DNA from: an uncultured Collinsella sp.
GTDB taxonomy: Bacteria; Actinomycetota; Coriobacteriia; Coriobacteriales; Coriobacteriaceae
Direction of reading: 5' to 3'
NCBI GenBank assembly: GCA_958418185.1
Contig: CATZEP010000004.1
Span: forward strand, 1 to 60,803
Length of the DNA: 60,803 bases
Below the pieces are notes generated by a model that ran no database searches, was not told where the DNA came from, and saw only the letters and a program-made list of their open reading frames with translations. A program made the translations under genes and the position numbers. This document shows positions 15,750 to 23,808 of this stretch, in pieces (position 1 is the first letter of the stretch; the number at the start of each line of letters is the position of its first letter).

Positions 15750-17189
15750 ATGTCCGTTAACCCTGCTAGCGTCACCAACCCGCCTGCGCAGTTTCCCGAG
15801 GACTTTGTCTTTGGCGGCGCCACTGCTGCCTACCAGGTAGAGGGCGAGACCCGCACCCACGGTAAAGGCAAGGTTGCCTGGGACGACTTCCTGGAGGCCC
15901 AGGGGCGCTTTTCCCCCGATCCCGCTTCCGACTTCTACAACCAGTACCCCGTCGATTTGGAGCTGTGCGAGGAGTTTGGCATCAACGGCATTCGCCTCTC
16001 CATCGCCTGGAGCCGCATCTTCCCCAACGGCACCGGTGAGATTAACCCCGAGGGTGTCCAGTTCTATCACGATCTCTTCGCCGAGTGCCACAAGCACCAC
16101 GTTGAGCCGTTTGTCACGCTGCATCACTTCGACACGCCGCTTGCCCTCTTTGAGAAGGGCGACTTCCTCAACCGCGAGACCATCGATGCCTTTGTGGACT
16201 TTGCCACCTTCTGCTTTAAGGAGTACGCCGACCAGGTGACATACTGGTTCACCTTTAACGAGATCTGGGCCGATGCCTCCAACACCTACATCGAGGGCAC
16301 CTTCCCCGGTGGCGTCAAGGCGCATCTTGCCGAGGCCTTCCAGTGCGAGCACAACATGATGCTCGCCCACGCCAAGGCAGTACTGGCCTTCCACAACGGC
16401 GGTTTTAAGGGCAAGATCGGCGTCATTCAGTCGCTGGAGTTTAAGTACCCGCTCAACGAGAACGACCCCGCCGACATCAAGGCCGCCAACAACGAGCACG
16501 TGCTGCAGAACCAGTTCTTGCTCGACGCCACCTTCCGCGGCGACTATGCTCCCGACACCCTCGAGTGCGCCAACCGCCTGGCGGCCATCTCGGGCGGCAC
16601 CATCGAGATCCTGGACGAGGACCTCGAAATTATGCGCGAGGCAGCGCTCTACAACGACTACCTGGGTGTCAACAACTACCAGTGCCGTTTTTTGAAGGCT
16701 TACGACGGCGAGAACGACCTGCACCACAACGGTACGGGCGAGAAGGGCACCGGCCGCTGGCGCGTCAAGGGTATTGGCGAGCATGTGAACAAGCCTGGCA
16801 TCCCCACCACCGACTGGGACTGGATTATCTATCCCGAGGGTCTGTTCGATCTGCTCGTCTACATTAAGCAGCGCTACCCCAACTACAAGCAGATCTTCAT
16901 TACCGAAAACGGCATGGGCTACAAGGACCCCTACAAAGACGGCTTTGTGGACGACCAGCCGCGCATCGACTACATCGAGCAGCACCTGCGCTGGCTGCTC
17001 AAGGCCATGGAGGTGGGCGTCAACGTGGGTGGCTACTTCCTGTGGAGCCTGCAGGACCAGTTCTCCTGGACCAATGGCTACAACAAGCGCTATGGCTTCT
17101 TCTACGTTGACTTTGAGACCCAGAAGCGCACGCCCAAGGCAAGCGCCTACTGGTATAAGCACGTGGCGCAGACCCGTCGTCTGGACTAG
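15750..17189 (+). CDS. lacG: 6-phospho-beta-galactosidase (GH1), copy 1
   Basis: Cleaves lactose-6-phosphate and similar galactosides to galactose-6-phosphate plus aglycone. A 479-aa GH1 protein closest to LacG by eye: FVFGGATAAYQVEGETRTHGKG near the start, acid/base Glu in WFTFNEIW (about 170), nucleophile Glu in ITENGMGYKD (about 385), and TTDWDWIIYPEGL. The start at 15750 lacks a clear SD, so translation may depend on lacE1. A 6-phospho-beta-glucosidase activity cannot be excluded. Confidence 0.9.
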   Translation: MSVNPASVTNPPAQFPEDFVFGGATAAYQVEGETRTHGKGKVAWDDFLEAQGRFSPDPASDFYNQYPVDLELCEEFGINGIRLSIAWSRIFPNGTGEINPEGVQFYHDLFAECHKHHVEPFVTLHHFDTPLALFEKGDFLNRETIDAFVDFATFCFKEYADQVTYWFTFNEIWADASNTYIEGTFPGGVKAHLAEAFQCEHNMMLAHAKAVLAFHNGGFKGKIGVIQSLEFKYPLNENDPADIKAANNEHVLQNQFLLDATFRGDYAPDTLECANRLAAISGGTIEILDEDLEIMREAALYNDYLGVNNYQCRFLKAYDGENDLHHNGTGEKGTGRWRVKGIGEHVNKPGIPTTDWDWIIYPEGLFDLLVYIKQRYPNYKQIFITENGMGYKDPYKDGFVDDQPRIDYIEQHLRWLLKAMEVGVNVGGYFLWSLQDQFSWTNGYNKRYGFFYVDFETQKRTPKASAYWYKHVAQTRRLD

Positions 17190-17249
17190 TGGCTTGCGAC
17201 TAGCGGTTGGCGGAGTTGCACCGCCCACATAACCTGTCCCCATTTCTCA

Positions 17250-17293
17250 GCCGGGGGCGGCACGTCACACGGCGCGCCGCCCCCGGCCTTTTT
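17250..17293 (+). terminator. Terminator of lacE1-lacG1
   Basis: A perfect 12-bp stem GCCGGGGGCGGC (17250-17261) with 17276-17287, then CTTTTTG. Confidence 0.9.
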
Positions 17294-17313
17294 GGGCGGT
17301 TCGGGGGCCGCTT

Positions 17314-17531
17314 GTCTCAATCTGTAACATTTAGCCGAGTTTTTCGGTCCAAGCTGTTACAGATTTAGACGAACGGGCGGCCCGGGCCGAACAATCTCGA
17401 TCTGTAACATGTAGACCACTTTTGACCGTCTAGCTGTTACAGATCGAGACAAATGGAATAGACGGGGCCGAATTCTCTAAATCTGTAACAACTAGCTGAG
17501 ATTTTCGGCCCTACCTGTTACAGATTGAGAT
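17314..17531 (+). repeat. Cluster 1 of three 57-bp palindromes
   Basis: Units at 17314-17370, 17394-17450 and 17475-17531, each exactly 57 bp, with starts 80 and 81 bp apart. Each has 16-bp arms (consensus GTCTCRATCTGTAACA and its complement) and a 25-bp centre with TAG...TTTT. The intervening spacers are 23 and 24 nt. The cluster lies between the lacE1-lacG1 terminator and the convergent lacI gene. Confidence 0.85.
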
Positions 17532-17548
17532 GAACGAGCCGAGCACGT

Positions 17549-18550
17549 CTACGCCCGCAGGTCTTTCACGCTGGAACGCTCGACCAACACGCCCGAGACG
17601 AGCGTACGGCTTCTGGAGCTCGGGGCTTCCAGACCTGCGACGACCTCGTTAAGCGCACGGACGCCCAGCTCGCGGTGACGGAACTTCACCGACGTCAGAA
17701 TCGAGTTGGGAATCGTCTTGTAAAGCTCATCGTCAAAGCCGATCACGGACACGTCGTCGGGCACCCTGAGCCCTCTGTCACGCAGAGCCATCATCACGCC
17801 GTTGGCCATGCAGTCGTTAGCAGCGAGGACCGCCGTGCAATCGGGTTTATCGGCAAGCACAAGGCCCGCGGCATAGCCGCTATCCGCATTCCAATCGCCT
17901 TGCAGAGGCTCGGGCGGCTCAATGCCACGCGTCTCGAGCGCCGCACGCCAACCTTTCATACGGCACTGGCTCGACAGTGACTCTTTCTTACCAGAGACGA
18001 AGTACACGTTCTTGTGACCGTGGTCCAAAAAGTACTCGCACGCCATACGCGCGCCGCCCTCTTGGTCGTCACTGACGGTGGAGCAGGTAGGATGCTCCAT
18101 CGGCGTGATAATCACCGTCTTGAGGTCTTTCGGCGCCTCAAAGGTATCAAAGTCATCGACCATCTGACGCAGGTTGAAGATCATGCCGTCGACGGGAAGC
18201 TGCGACATCCTACGCGCAGCATCGGCAAGGGTCATCTTCTCCCCCGCCCGCTTTTTGATCATCGTAAGCGCAAAACCACGCTCTTCGGCGGCATCTGCGA
18301 TACCGTCAATCATGTCCACGGCGCCGCCCGACAAGTGGAACATCACCACGCCGATGCACCCGTAACGGCCCAACTTGAGTGAACGCGCGGCAAAGTTCGC
18401 CCGGAACCCAAGCGCCTCCATGGCAGCATGGACCCTATCGCGCGTCGACTCGCGCACGCTATCGGGCTCATTGATCACACGCGAAACCGTCTTGAGAGAA
18501 ACACCCGCGGCAACTGCCACATCATTCATTGAGACATTTTTCTTGTCCAT
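17549..18550 (-). CDS. LacI-family transcriptional regulator of lacE2-lacG2
   Basis: A 333-aa LacI-type repressor: helix-turn-helix SMNDVAVAAGVSLKTVSRV at about residues 7-25, then the effector domain (PDDVSVIGFDDE near the C-terminus). ATG 18550 is chosen because it leaves 6 residues before the HTH as in its paralogue; a GTG at 18559 has GGAG 5 nt upstream and is the alternative. The frame extends to 18637 without SD support. It is divergent from lacE2-lacG2 and is probably its repressor. Confidence 0.86.
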   Translation of the reverse strand: MDKKNVSMNDVAVAAGVSLKTVSRVINEPDSVRESTRDRVHAAMEALGFRANFAARSLKLGRYGCIGVVMFHLSGGAVDMIDGIADAAEERGFALTMIKKRAGEKMTLADAARRMSQLPVDGMIFNLRQMVDDFDTFEAPKDLKTVIITPMEHPTCSTVSDDQEGGARMACEYFLDHGHKNVYFVSGKKESLSSQCRMKGWRAALETRGIEPPEPLQGDWNADSGYAAGLVLADKPDCTAVLAANDCMANGVMMALRDRGLRVPDDVSVIGFDDELYKTIPNSILTSVKFRHRELGVRALNEVVAGLEAPSSRSRTLVSGVLVERSSVKDLRA

Positions 18551-18632
18551 CGTTGCCACTGCTTCTCCGCTCGGTTCTCTATCGCTTGTTTTTTGCGTTC
18601 TAGCATACACTACCTGCCTGACTGATAAATCA

Positions 18633-18730
18633 ACCATTCACCGGACAATATCGACCGCTCGCCCGTATATCCTTGTTGCTCTTCCAGAAATGTCTTACGT
18701 TGTCATTAACGAAATGACAGCGTTGTCATT
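18633..18730 (+). promoter_or_regulatory. Operator region upstream of lacE2
   Basis: ACCATTCACCGG (18633-18644) resembles the recurrent motif. AATGACAGCGTTGTCATT (18713-18730) is an 18-bp palindrome with one mismatched pair, and a related half-site TACGTTGTCATT lies at 18696-18707. The latter two are candidate sites for the divergent LacI protein. Confidence 0.55.
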
Positions 18731-18834
18731 TCGCAATGCCTCCCTTAATCAGGAAGGTTTCCGGGCAGTCCTGACCATCCATCGACGACCAGTTCCATCC
18801 ACATGCATCGCGCATCAAGTAGCAAAGGAGCTTT

Positions 18835-20613
18835 ATGGACGCCATCGTAAAGATGCTCGAAAAGCATCAGCCGTTCTTTGAGAAGATCTCGAGGAACATC
18901 TACCTCCAGGCTATTAAGGACGGATTCCTTGGGTGCATGCCCATCGTCCTCACCTCTTCGATCTTTCTGCTCATTGCCACCCTTCCCGGCGTAGTCGGCA
19001 TCACGCTGCCCCAGCCGCTCATCGACTGGTGCAACAAGCTGTACAACTTCACCATGGGCGTCATGGGCATCATGGTTGCCGGCACCACTGCTAAGAACTT
19101 TACGGCTTCCATGAACCGTCGCATGCCCGCTGGCAAGGTGCTCAACGACGGCTCCACCATGGTGGCCGCCCAGTGCAGCATGCTGCTGCTCGCTGTTACG
19201 CAGTTCACCACCAAGTTCAACGGCTCCGAACTTTCGGTCTTCGATTGCACCAGCATGGGCACGCGCGGTCTGTTCTCGGCCTATATCGCCGCGTTCATTA
19301 CCGTTTGGGTCTATAAGTTCTGTGTCTCGCGCGATCTGACCATTAAGCTGCCCAAGGAGGTCCCGGGCGCCATCGCTCAGAACTTCCGCGACATTATCCC
19401 CTTTGGCGGCGCCGTCATCATCTGCGGCATCATCGATGTCGTCGTGCGTAACCTCATGGGCGTTCCGTTCTCCGAGCTGCTTATCAAACTGCTCTCCCCG
19501 CTCTTTACCGCTGCAGAAACCTATCCTGGCCTTATCCTTATCCAGGCGGCCACCGCGTTCTTCTGGTTCATCGGCGTCCACGGCCCCTCGATCGTCCAGC
19601 CGGGCATCGACCCCATCCGTCTTGCCAACCAGGCTGAGAACCTGCAGGTTCTGCTGGCCGGTGGTCACCCCGCCCATTCCCTCACCTTTAACATGTCGCT
19701 CGTGGGTGAGTTCGGCGGCACCGGCGCCACGTTCATCGTGCCGCTTCTGCTGATTCTCTTTATGAAGTCCAAACAGCTCAAAGCCGTCGGCAAGGCCTCG
19801 ATTGTTCCTGTTGCCTTCGCCGTCAACGAACCGCTGCTCTTTGGCGCGCCGATGATCCTTAACCCCTACATGCTCATCCCCTTTGTTGCCGCCGGCTGCG
19901 TCAACGTGAGTGTTGCCAAGTTCTTTATCGACAACGTGGGCATGAACGGCTTCTCCTTCGTGGTGCCTTGGGCCACCCCTGCCCCCATCGGCATCTTCAT
20001 CACTACAAACTTCCAGCTTATCGCCCTGGTATTTGTCGCGATCATCATCTTGCTGGACGCCATCATCTACCTGCCGTTCTTGAAGGCATACGATAAGCTG
20101 CTCTGCGACCAGGAAGCCGAGCGCGCCGCCGAGCTGGGTCTCGAGTCCGATGGTGCTGCCACCATCGCCGCCAACGCCTCTACGCCCGCTGTCGAGCAGG
20201 CTACCGCTTCCGTCGAGCCGACCGCCGCTGCCGCCGACAGCAAGCCTGTCGCCGATCAGCCCGAGCCCGCCTCCGACGCATCCGCTAAGAAGGATGTCGA
20301 CGGTCTGAAGGTCCTCGTCTTGTGCGCCGGCGCCGGCACCTCTGCCATGCTTGCCAACGCCATCAAGGAAGGTGCTGCGCAGACCGGAGAGAACATCGCT
20401 TCCTCCGCAGGCGCCTATGGCCAGCACACTGCCATCATGGATCAGTACGACGTCATCGTGCTTGCCCCGCAGGTCCGTAGCTACTACAACGACATGAAGG
20501 CCGACACCGATCGCCTGGGCATTAAGCTGCTCGCTCCGCGCGGTAAGGAATATATCGACCTTACTCGCGACCCCGCTGGCGCCATCAAGTGGCTCCGCGA
20601 GAACCTCGACTAG
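18835..20613 (+). CDS. lacE: PTS lactose-type EIICB permease (copy 2)
   Basis: A 592-aa paralogue of the first LacE. The EIIC domain contains FFWFIGVHGPSIVQPGIDP, AVNEPLLFGAPMILNP and GMNGFSFVVPW. An Ala/Glu/Pro-rich linker (about 420-480) joins EIIB with phosphorylated Cys in LVLCAGAGTSAM. AAAGGAG precedes the ATG. It has its own lacI regulator and lacG partner. Divergence from copy 1 in the EIIC part suggests a different or broader substrate. It has no EIIA domain and depends on lacF. Confidence 0.92.
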   Translation: MDAIVKMLEKHQPFFEKISRNIYLQAIKDGFLGCMPIVLTSSIFLLIATLPGVVGITLPQPLIDWCNKLYNFTMGVMGIMVAGTTAKNFTASMNRRMPAGKVLNDGSTMVAAQCSMLLLAVTQFTTKFNGSELSVFDCTSMGTRGLFSAYIAAFITVWVYKFCVSRDLTIKLPKEVPGAIAQNFRDIIPFGGAVIICGIIDVVVRNLMGVPFSELLIKLLSPLFTAAETYPGLILIQAATAFFWFIGVHGPSIVQPGIDPIRLANQAENLQVLLAGGHPAHSLTFNMSLVGEFGGTGATFIVPLLLILFMKSKQLKAVGKASIVPVAFAVNEPLLFGAPMILNPYMLIPFVAAGCVNVSVAKFFIDNVGMNGFSFVVPWATPAPIGIFITTNFQLIALVFVAIIILLDAIIYLPFLKAYDKLLCDQEAERAAELGLESDGAATIAANASTPAVEQATASVEPTAAAADSKPVADQPEPASDASAKKDVDGLKVLVLCAGAGTSAMLANAIKEGAAQTGENIASSAGAYGQHTAIMDQYDVIVLAPQVRSYYNDMKADTDRLGIKLLAPRGKEYIDLTRDPAGAIKWLRENLD

Positions 20614-20627
20614 TTCCTCCCTCTGTT

Positions 20628-20654
20628 GGTGCCCGGATCCCCAGTTCGGGCACC
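20628..20654 (+). terminator. Intra-operon hairpin between lacE2 and lacG2
   Basis: GGTGCCCG (20628-20635) pairs with CGGGCACC (20647-20654). The tail is pyrimidine-rich rather than T-rich, so partial termination or RNA stabilisation is more likely than full termination. Confidence 0.5.
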
Positions 20655-20688
20655 TCTCCCTATTCGTATCCCACAGAAAGGATAACTC

Positions 20689-22110
20689 ATGACCAACCCC
20701 ATGCAGTTCCCCGACGGCTTCGTGTTTGGCGGCGCCACCGCTGCTTACCAGGTTGAGGGCGAGACCCGTACGCACGGCAAGGGCAAAGTGCCCTGGGACG
20801 ATTTCCTGGCTGCTCAGGGTCGCTTCTCCCCCGACCCCGCAAGCGATTTCTACAACAAGTACCCGGTCGATATCGACCTGTGCCAACGCTTCGGCATCAA
20901 CGGCATCCGCGTCTCCATCGCTTGGAGCCGCATCTTCCCCAACGGCACCGGCGAGATCAACCCCGAGGGTGTCGCCTTCTATCACGAGCTCTTTGCCACC
21001 TGCAATAAAGCCGGCGTCATCCCCTATGTCACGCTCGATCACTTCGATACGCCCGAGGCCTTTTACCAGAACGGCGGCGAGGGTTTCCTGACGCGCACGA
21101 CGATCGACGCCTTTGTCGAGTACGCCAAGTTCTGCTTTGCCGAGTTCACCGAGGTCAAGCACTGGTTCACGTTTAACGAGATTCCCGCGACCGCCGAGGG
21201 CAGCTTTATCGTCGGCAACTGGCCGCACGGCGAGAAGTATCGTCTGGACAAGGCCTTCCAGCTCATGCACAACATGATGGTGGCCCACGCCAAGGCTGTC
21301 GTCGCCTTCCATGAGGGCGGCTTTGAGGGCGAGATCGGCATTGTCCAGAACCTGGAGCCCAAGTATCCCCTCGACCCCAACAACGCCGCCGACTGCGAGG
21401 CAGCTCGCATGGCCGACGTCATCAACAACCGCTGGGTACTCGACGCCACCTTCCGCGGCCACTATGCAGCCGACACCATGGAGGCTGCGACCAAGCTGGC
21501 CCATATCGCCGGCGGCGAGCTCGACGTCCGCGACGAGGACATCGCCGCGCTGACCGCCGCGCTCCCCTACAACGATTGCCTGGGCGTCAATACCTACAAG
21601 TGCCAGTTCCTGCGTGCCGCCGAGGGCGAAAACGACATCAACCACAATGGCACCGGCGACAAGGGCTCCTCGCGCTGGTTCCTCAAGGGCGTGGGCGAGG
21701 CATGCGTGCGCGAAGGCGTTCCTACCACCGATTGGGACTGGATCATCTATCCCGAGGGCCTGTACGACCTGCTGCTGCGCATTAAGAACGATTACCCCAA
21801 CTACAAGAAGATCTACATCACCGAGAACGGCATGGGCTATAAGGACGACTTTGAGGACGGCTTTATCGACGACGCCCCTCGCATCGACTACATGCGCCAG
21901 CATCTCGCATGGATCCTCAAGGCAATCGACGGCGGCGTAAACGTCGACGGTTACTTTGTGTGGTCGCTGCAGGACCAGTTCTCCTGGACCAACGGCTACA
22001 ACAAGCGCTACGGCCTGTTCTACATCGACTTCGAGACCCAGAAGCGCTATCCCAAGGCGAGCGCGTACTGGTACAAGAACGTCGCGGAGACCGGCCTGCT
22101 CATGGCCTAA
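20689..22110 (+). CDS. lacG: 6-phospho-beta-galactosidase (GH1), copy 2
   Basis: A 473-aa GH1 enzyme, a paralogue of copy 1. FVFGGATAAYQVEGETRTHGKG at the N-terminus, acid/base Glu in WFTFNEIP (about 165), nucleophile in ITENGMGYKDD (about 375), and TTDWDWIIYPEGL are shared with LacG. AGAAAGGATAA precedes the ATG. It cleaves the phosphorylated disaccharide imported by LacE2. A full terminator and a second cluster of 57-bp palindromes follow, mirroring the layout after copy 1. Confidence 0.9.
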   Translation: MTNPMQFPDGFVFGGATAAYQVEGETRTHGKGKVPWDDFLAAQGRFSPDPASDFYNKYPVDIDLCQRFGINGIRVSIAWSRIFPNGTGEINPEGVAFYHELFATCNKAGVIPYVTLDHFDTPEAFYQNGGEGFLTRTTIDAFVEYAKFCFAEFTEVKHWFTFNEIPATAEGSFIVGNWPHGEKYRLDKAFQLMHNMMVAHAKAVVAFHEGGFEGEIGIVQNLEPKYPLDPNNAADCEAARMADVINNRWVLDATFRGHYAADTMEAATKLAHIAGGELDVRDEDIAALTAALPYNDCLGVNTYKCQFLRAAEGENDINHNGTGDKGSSRWFLKGVGEACVREGVPTTDWDWIIYPEGLYDLLLRIKNDYPNYKKIYITENGMGYKDDFEDGFIDDAPRIDYMRQHLAWILKAIDGGVNVDGYFVWSLQDQFSWTNGYNKRYGLFYIDFETQKRYPKASAYWYKNVAETGLLMA

Positions 22111-22132
22111 TTCAAGCCGCATACCCCCTGTC

Positions 22133-22180
22133 GGCCGCATGTGAATTCCTCCACGGGTTCGCATGCGGCCTTTTTGTTTT
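22133..22180 (+). terminator. Terminator of lacE2-lacG2
   Basis: GGCCGCATG (22133-22141) pairs with CATGCGGCC (22162-22170) followed by TTTTTGTTTT. Confidence 0.9.
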
Positions 22181-22203
22181 GGCTCGGCCCGAGCAGGCCA
22201 TTT

Positions 22204-22421
22204 GTCTCGATCTGTAACATCTAGCAGGGATTTTCGGCCCTAGCTGTTACAGATCAAGACAAACAGAACGCCCGGGCAGAAATATCTCAATCTGTAACAC
22301 GTAGCCCACTTTTAACCGTCTAACTGTTACAGATCGAGACAAACGCCACAGGTCAATCCCTTTAATCTCGATCTGTAACACCTAGTCGAGTTTTTTGATC
22401 CCAACTGTTACAGATTGAGAC
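22204..22421 (+). repeat. Cluster 2 of three 57-bp palindromes
   Basis: Units at 22204-22260, 22284-22340 and 22365-22421, each 57 bp, starts 80 and 81 bp apart as in cluster 1. The middle units of clusters 1 and 2 share the centre CCACTTTTRACCGTCTARC. With the terminator and the antitoxin promoter they fill the 378-nt gap 22111-22488. Confidence 0.85.
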
Positions 22422-22443
22422 GATTCGACGGTATCGTCCGCAT

Positions 22444-22469
22444 GGACACACCGTGGTACAATTGTGTCC
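22444..22469 (+). promoter_or_regulatory. Antitoxin promoter with flanking inverted repeat
   Basis: GGACAC and GTGTCC surround a -10-like TACAAT (22457-22462). Binding of the antitoxin or the complex here would autoregulate the pair, as is typical of type II systems. The -35 is weak. Confidence 0.5.
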
Positions 22470-22488
22470 CAACGCAAAGGAGGTACCC

Positions 22489-22755
22489 ATGTCAGTTTGT
22501 GTGCCCGTCCGAGACATGAAGGACACTGCTGCATTCACTACGCTTGTTGAGTCTGAGCGCGACGTCACCGTAACTAAGAACGGCTACGAGGCCATGCACT
22601 GCATCAGCAGCGACCAGTATCGCCTCATGCAAGAAGAAATCGCCAAGGCAAAACTGCTGTCTCGTATGATGTTGGCAGAAGACGAAATATCGCAAGGCGA
22701 CTACAGCGATTACGAATCCTTCGCGGCTTCGATACGAGACAAATATGACCTATAA
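22489..22755 (+). CDS. Phd/YefM-like antitoxin
   Basis: An 88-aa product. The N-terminal pattern VPVRDMKDTAAFTTLVESE, followed by VTVTKNGYEAMHCISSDQYRLM, is the Phd/YefM DNA-binding fold; the acidic C-terminal part (about 55-88) should bind and neutralise the toxin. The ATG at 22489 has AAAGGAGG 5 nt upstream; a longer frame from 22453 would include the promoter and is rejected. The stop overlaps the toxin start by 11 nt, giving translational coupling. Confidence 0.86.
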   Translation: MSVCVPVRDMKDTAAFTTLVESERDVTVTKNGYEAMHCISSDQYRLMQEEIAKAKLLSRMMLAEDEISQGDYSDYESFAASIRDKYDL

Positions 22756-23050
22756 CGTCGTAATCCTCAAAAGCGCGCGATATGAGTACGAGAGTATTGT
22801 CGGATACCTTGCTCAAATCCTCAAGAATCCGCGTGCAGCAGGCAATTTTGTCGCTGAGTTTGAATATCAGCTTGATCTGCTTCGCGAGCAGCCGCTCCTA
22901 CGCCTCCTCTCGCACATGCAAGAGCTGGCGGCACGTAATTACCGATCGTTTCCCGTCAACAACTACGTGTGCCTTTATAAGTTTGAGCACGAAACAATCT
23001 ATATCGCCCACATCTTTCATCAGTCACAGGACTACGCCCGCCTGGTCTAG
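22745..23050 (+). CDS. RelE/ParE-family toxin
   Basis: A 101-aa toxin of the RelE/ParE superfamily: short beta-rich protein with Y-N-V-V-I-L-K-SARYEYESI at the N-terminus, two helices, and Y-RSFPVNNYVCLYKFEHETIYIAHIFHQSQDY at the C-terminus, the usual terminal strands. The sequence does not decide between mRNA cleavage (RelE) and gyrase poisoning (ParE). It starts inside the antitoxin gene (11-nt overlap). The pair sits between duplicated sugar modules and may stabilise this variable region. Confidence 0.86.
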   Translation: MTYNVVILKSARYEYESIVGYLAQILKNPRAAGNFVAEFEYQLDLLREQPLLRLLSHMQELAARNYRSFPVNNYVCLYKFEHETIYIAHIFHQSQDYARLV

Positions 23051-23081
23051 CCCACAAGCTGAATACTTGGCCCGAGCGCAT

Positions 23082-23195
23082 TTGCGTGTCATATCGCGTC
23101 ACGTTGACGCGTAAAATGACGCGCAAATTTTTACGCGTCATCAAATTTGACGCACAAATGGTGTTTTTACATTTACGTGTCATTTTGCGCGTCAT
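23082..23195. repeat. Cluster of TGACGCG/CGCGTCA motifs
   Basis: At least eight variants of TGACGC/GCGTCA or CGTGTCA in both orientations within about 115 nt (for example 23116-23123 ATGACGCG and 23133-23141 CGCGTCATC), alternating with A/T-rich spacers. TTGCGCGTCATATTG recurs near 27750-27765, on the matching side of the intact deoR. Confidence 0.6.
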
Positions 23196-23250
23196 ATTGA
23201 AGCGATAACCCCTGCGCTGGCAGAGGGCAAAAGTCCTCCTGCTGCGCTAG

Positions 23251-23646
23251 CTAGCAGATGACCTGCGTGTGCTCCTCGATGGCGACACGATCCTCGGCGG
23301 CGATACCCGGCTCGCACACCACGGCGTCCAAATTGTCCAGGCGGCAGAAGGTGTAGAAGTCGCGCCTGCCGATCCTGCTGGAGTCGGCAATCAGATAGCG
23401 CGCATCGGCCTTGCTAAAGGCGAGCTGCTGGATGCGGCCCTCGTCCATGTTGGACGTGGACACGTCGCCGTCCAGAATGCCGTTGGCGCCGACAAACGCC
23501 GTGTCAATCCCTAGTGCGCGCAGGGTATCCTCGGCCATGGGGCCCACAAAGGCGGCGGTGCGGCGACGATACATGCCGCCCACCAGGCACAGCTCGCAAT
23601 CCTCGCTCGCCTCGAGCAGGCTAAAGGCCGAAAGCGAATTGGTCAC
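23251..23646 (-). pseudogene. Truncated deoR copy (C-terminal half only)
   Basis: 131 codons matching nearly residue for residue the C-terminal half of the DeoR regulator at 27845-28609, from MTNSLS...LLEA to EEHTQV.C. The N-terminal DNA-binding domain and half of the sugar-phosphate domain are missing, and homology ends at about 23646. There is no credible start or SD. The duplicated homology continues into the 3' flank. It marks one edge of the inserted cassette 23.7-27.6 kb. Confidence 0.85.
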
Positions 23647-23738
23647 ATAGATAGAAGGCAGTTTGTCGGTGACTCGGAGAGCGCCAATGCGATCTCACGA
23701 CGGTTGCGCTCATTGTCTCAATTAGATACCCAACGAAA

Positions 23739-23773
23739 TACGGCCCCGCAGCTCAATAAGCTGCGGGGCCGTA
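23739..23773 (-). terminator. Terminator of lacE3
   Basis: A perfect 15-bp stem TACGGCCCCGCAGCT (23739-23753), loop CAATA, complement 23759-23773. The minus-strand tail is ATTTCGTT. Confidence 0.8.
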
Positions 23774-23808
23774 CTATACACCGACGAATCAACGACGAAG
23801 TGCATCCA

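Noticed and set aside
17314..17531. CRISPR array (regular repeats with 23-24 nt spacers)
   Set aside because: The repeats are 57-bp palindromes with variable centres, only two or three per cluster, and there are no cas genes.
18745..22164. Minus-strand open frame of over 1,100 codons
   Set aside because: It is exactly antisense to lacE2-lacG2; the composition reflects GC-rich codon bias and no domain is visible.
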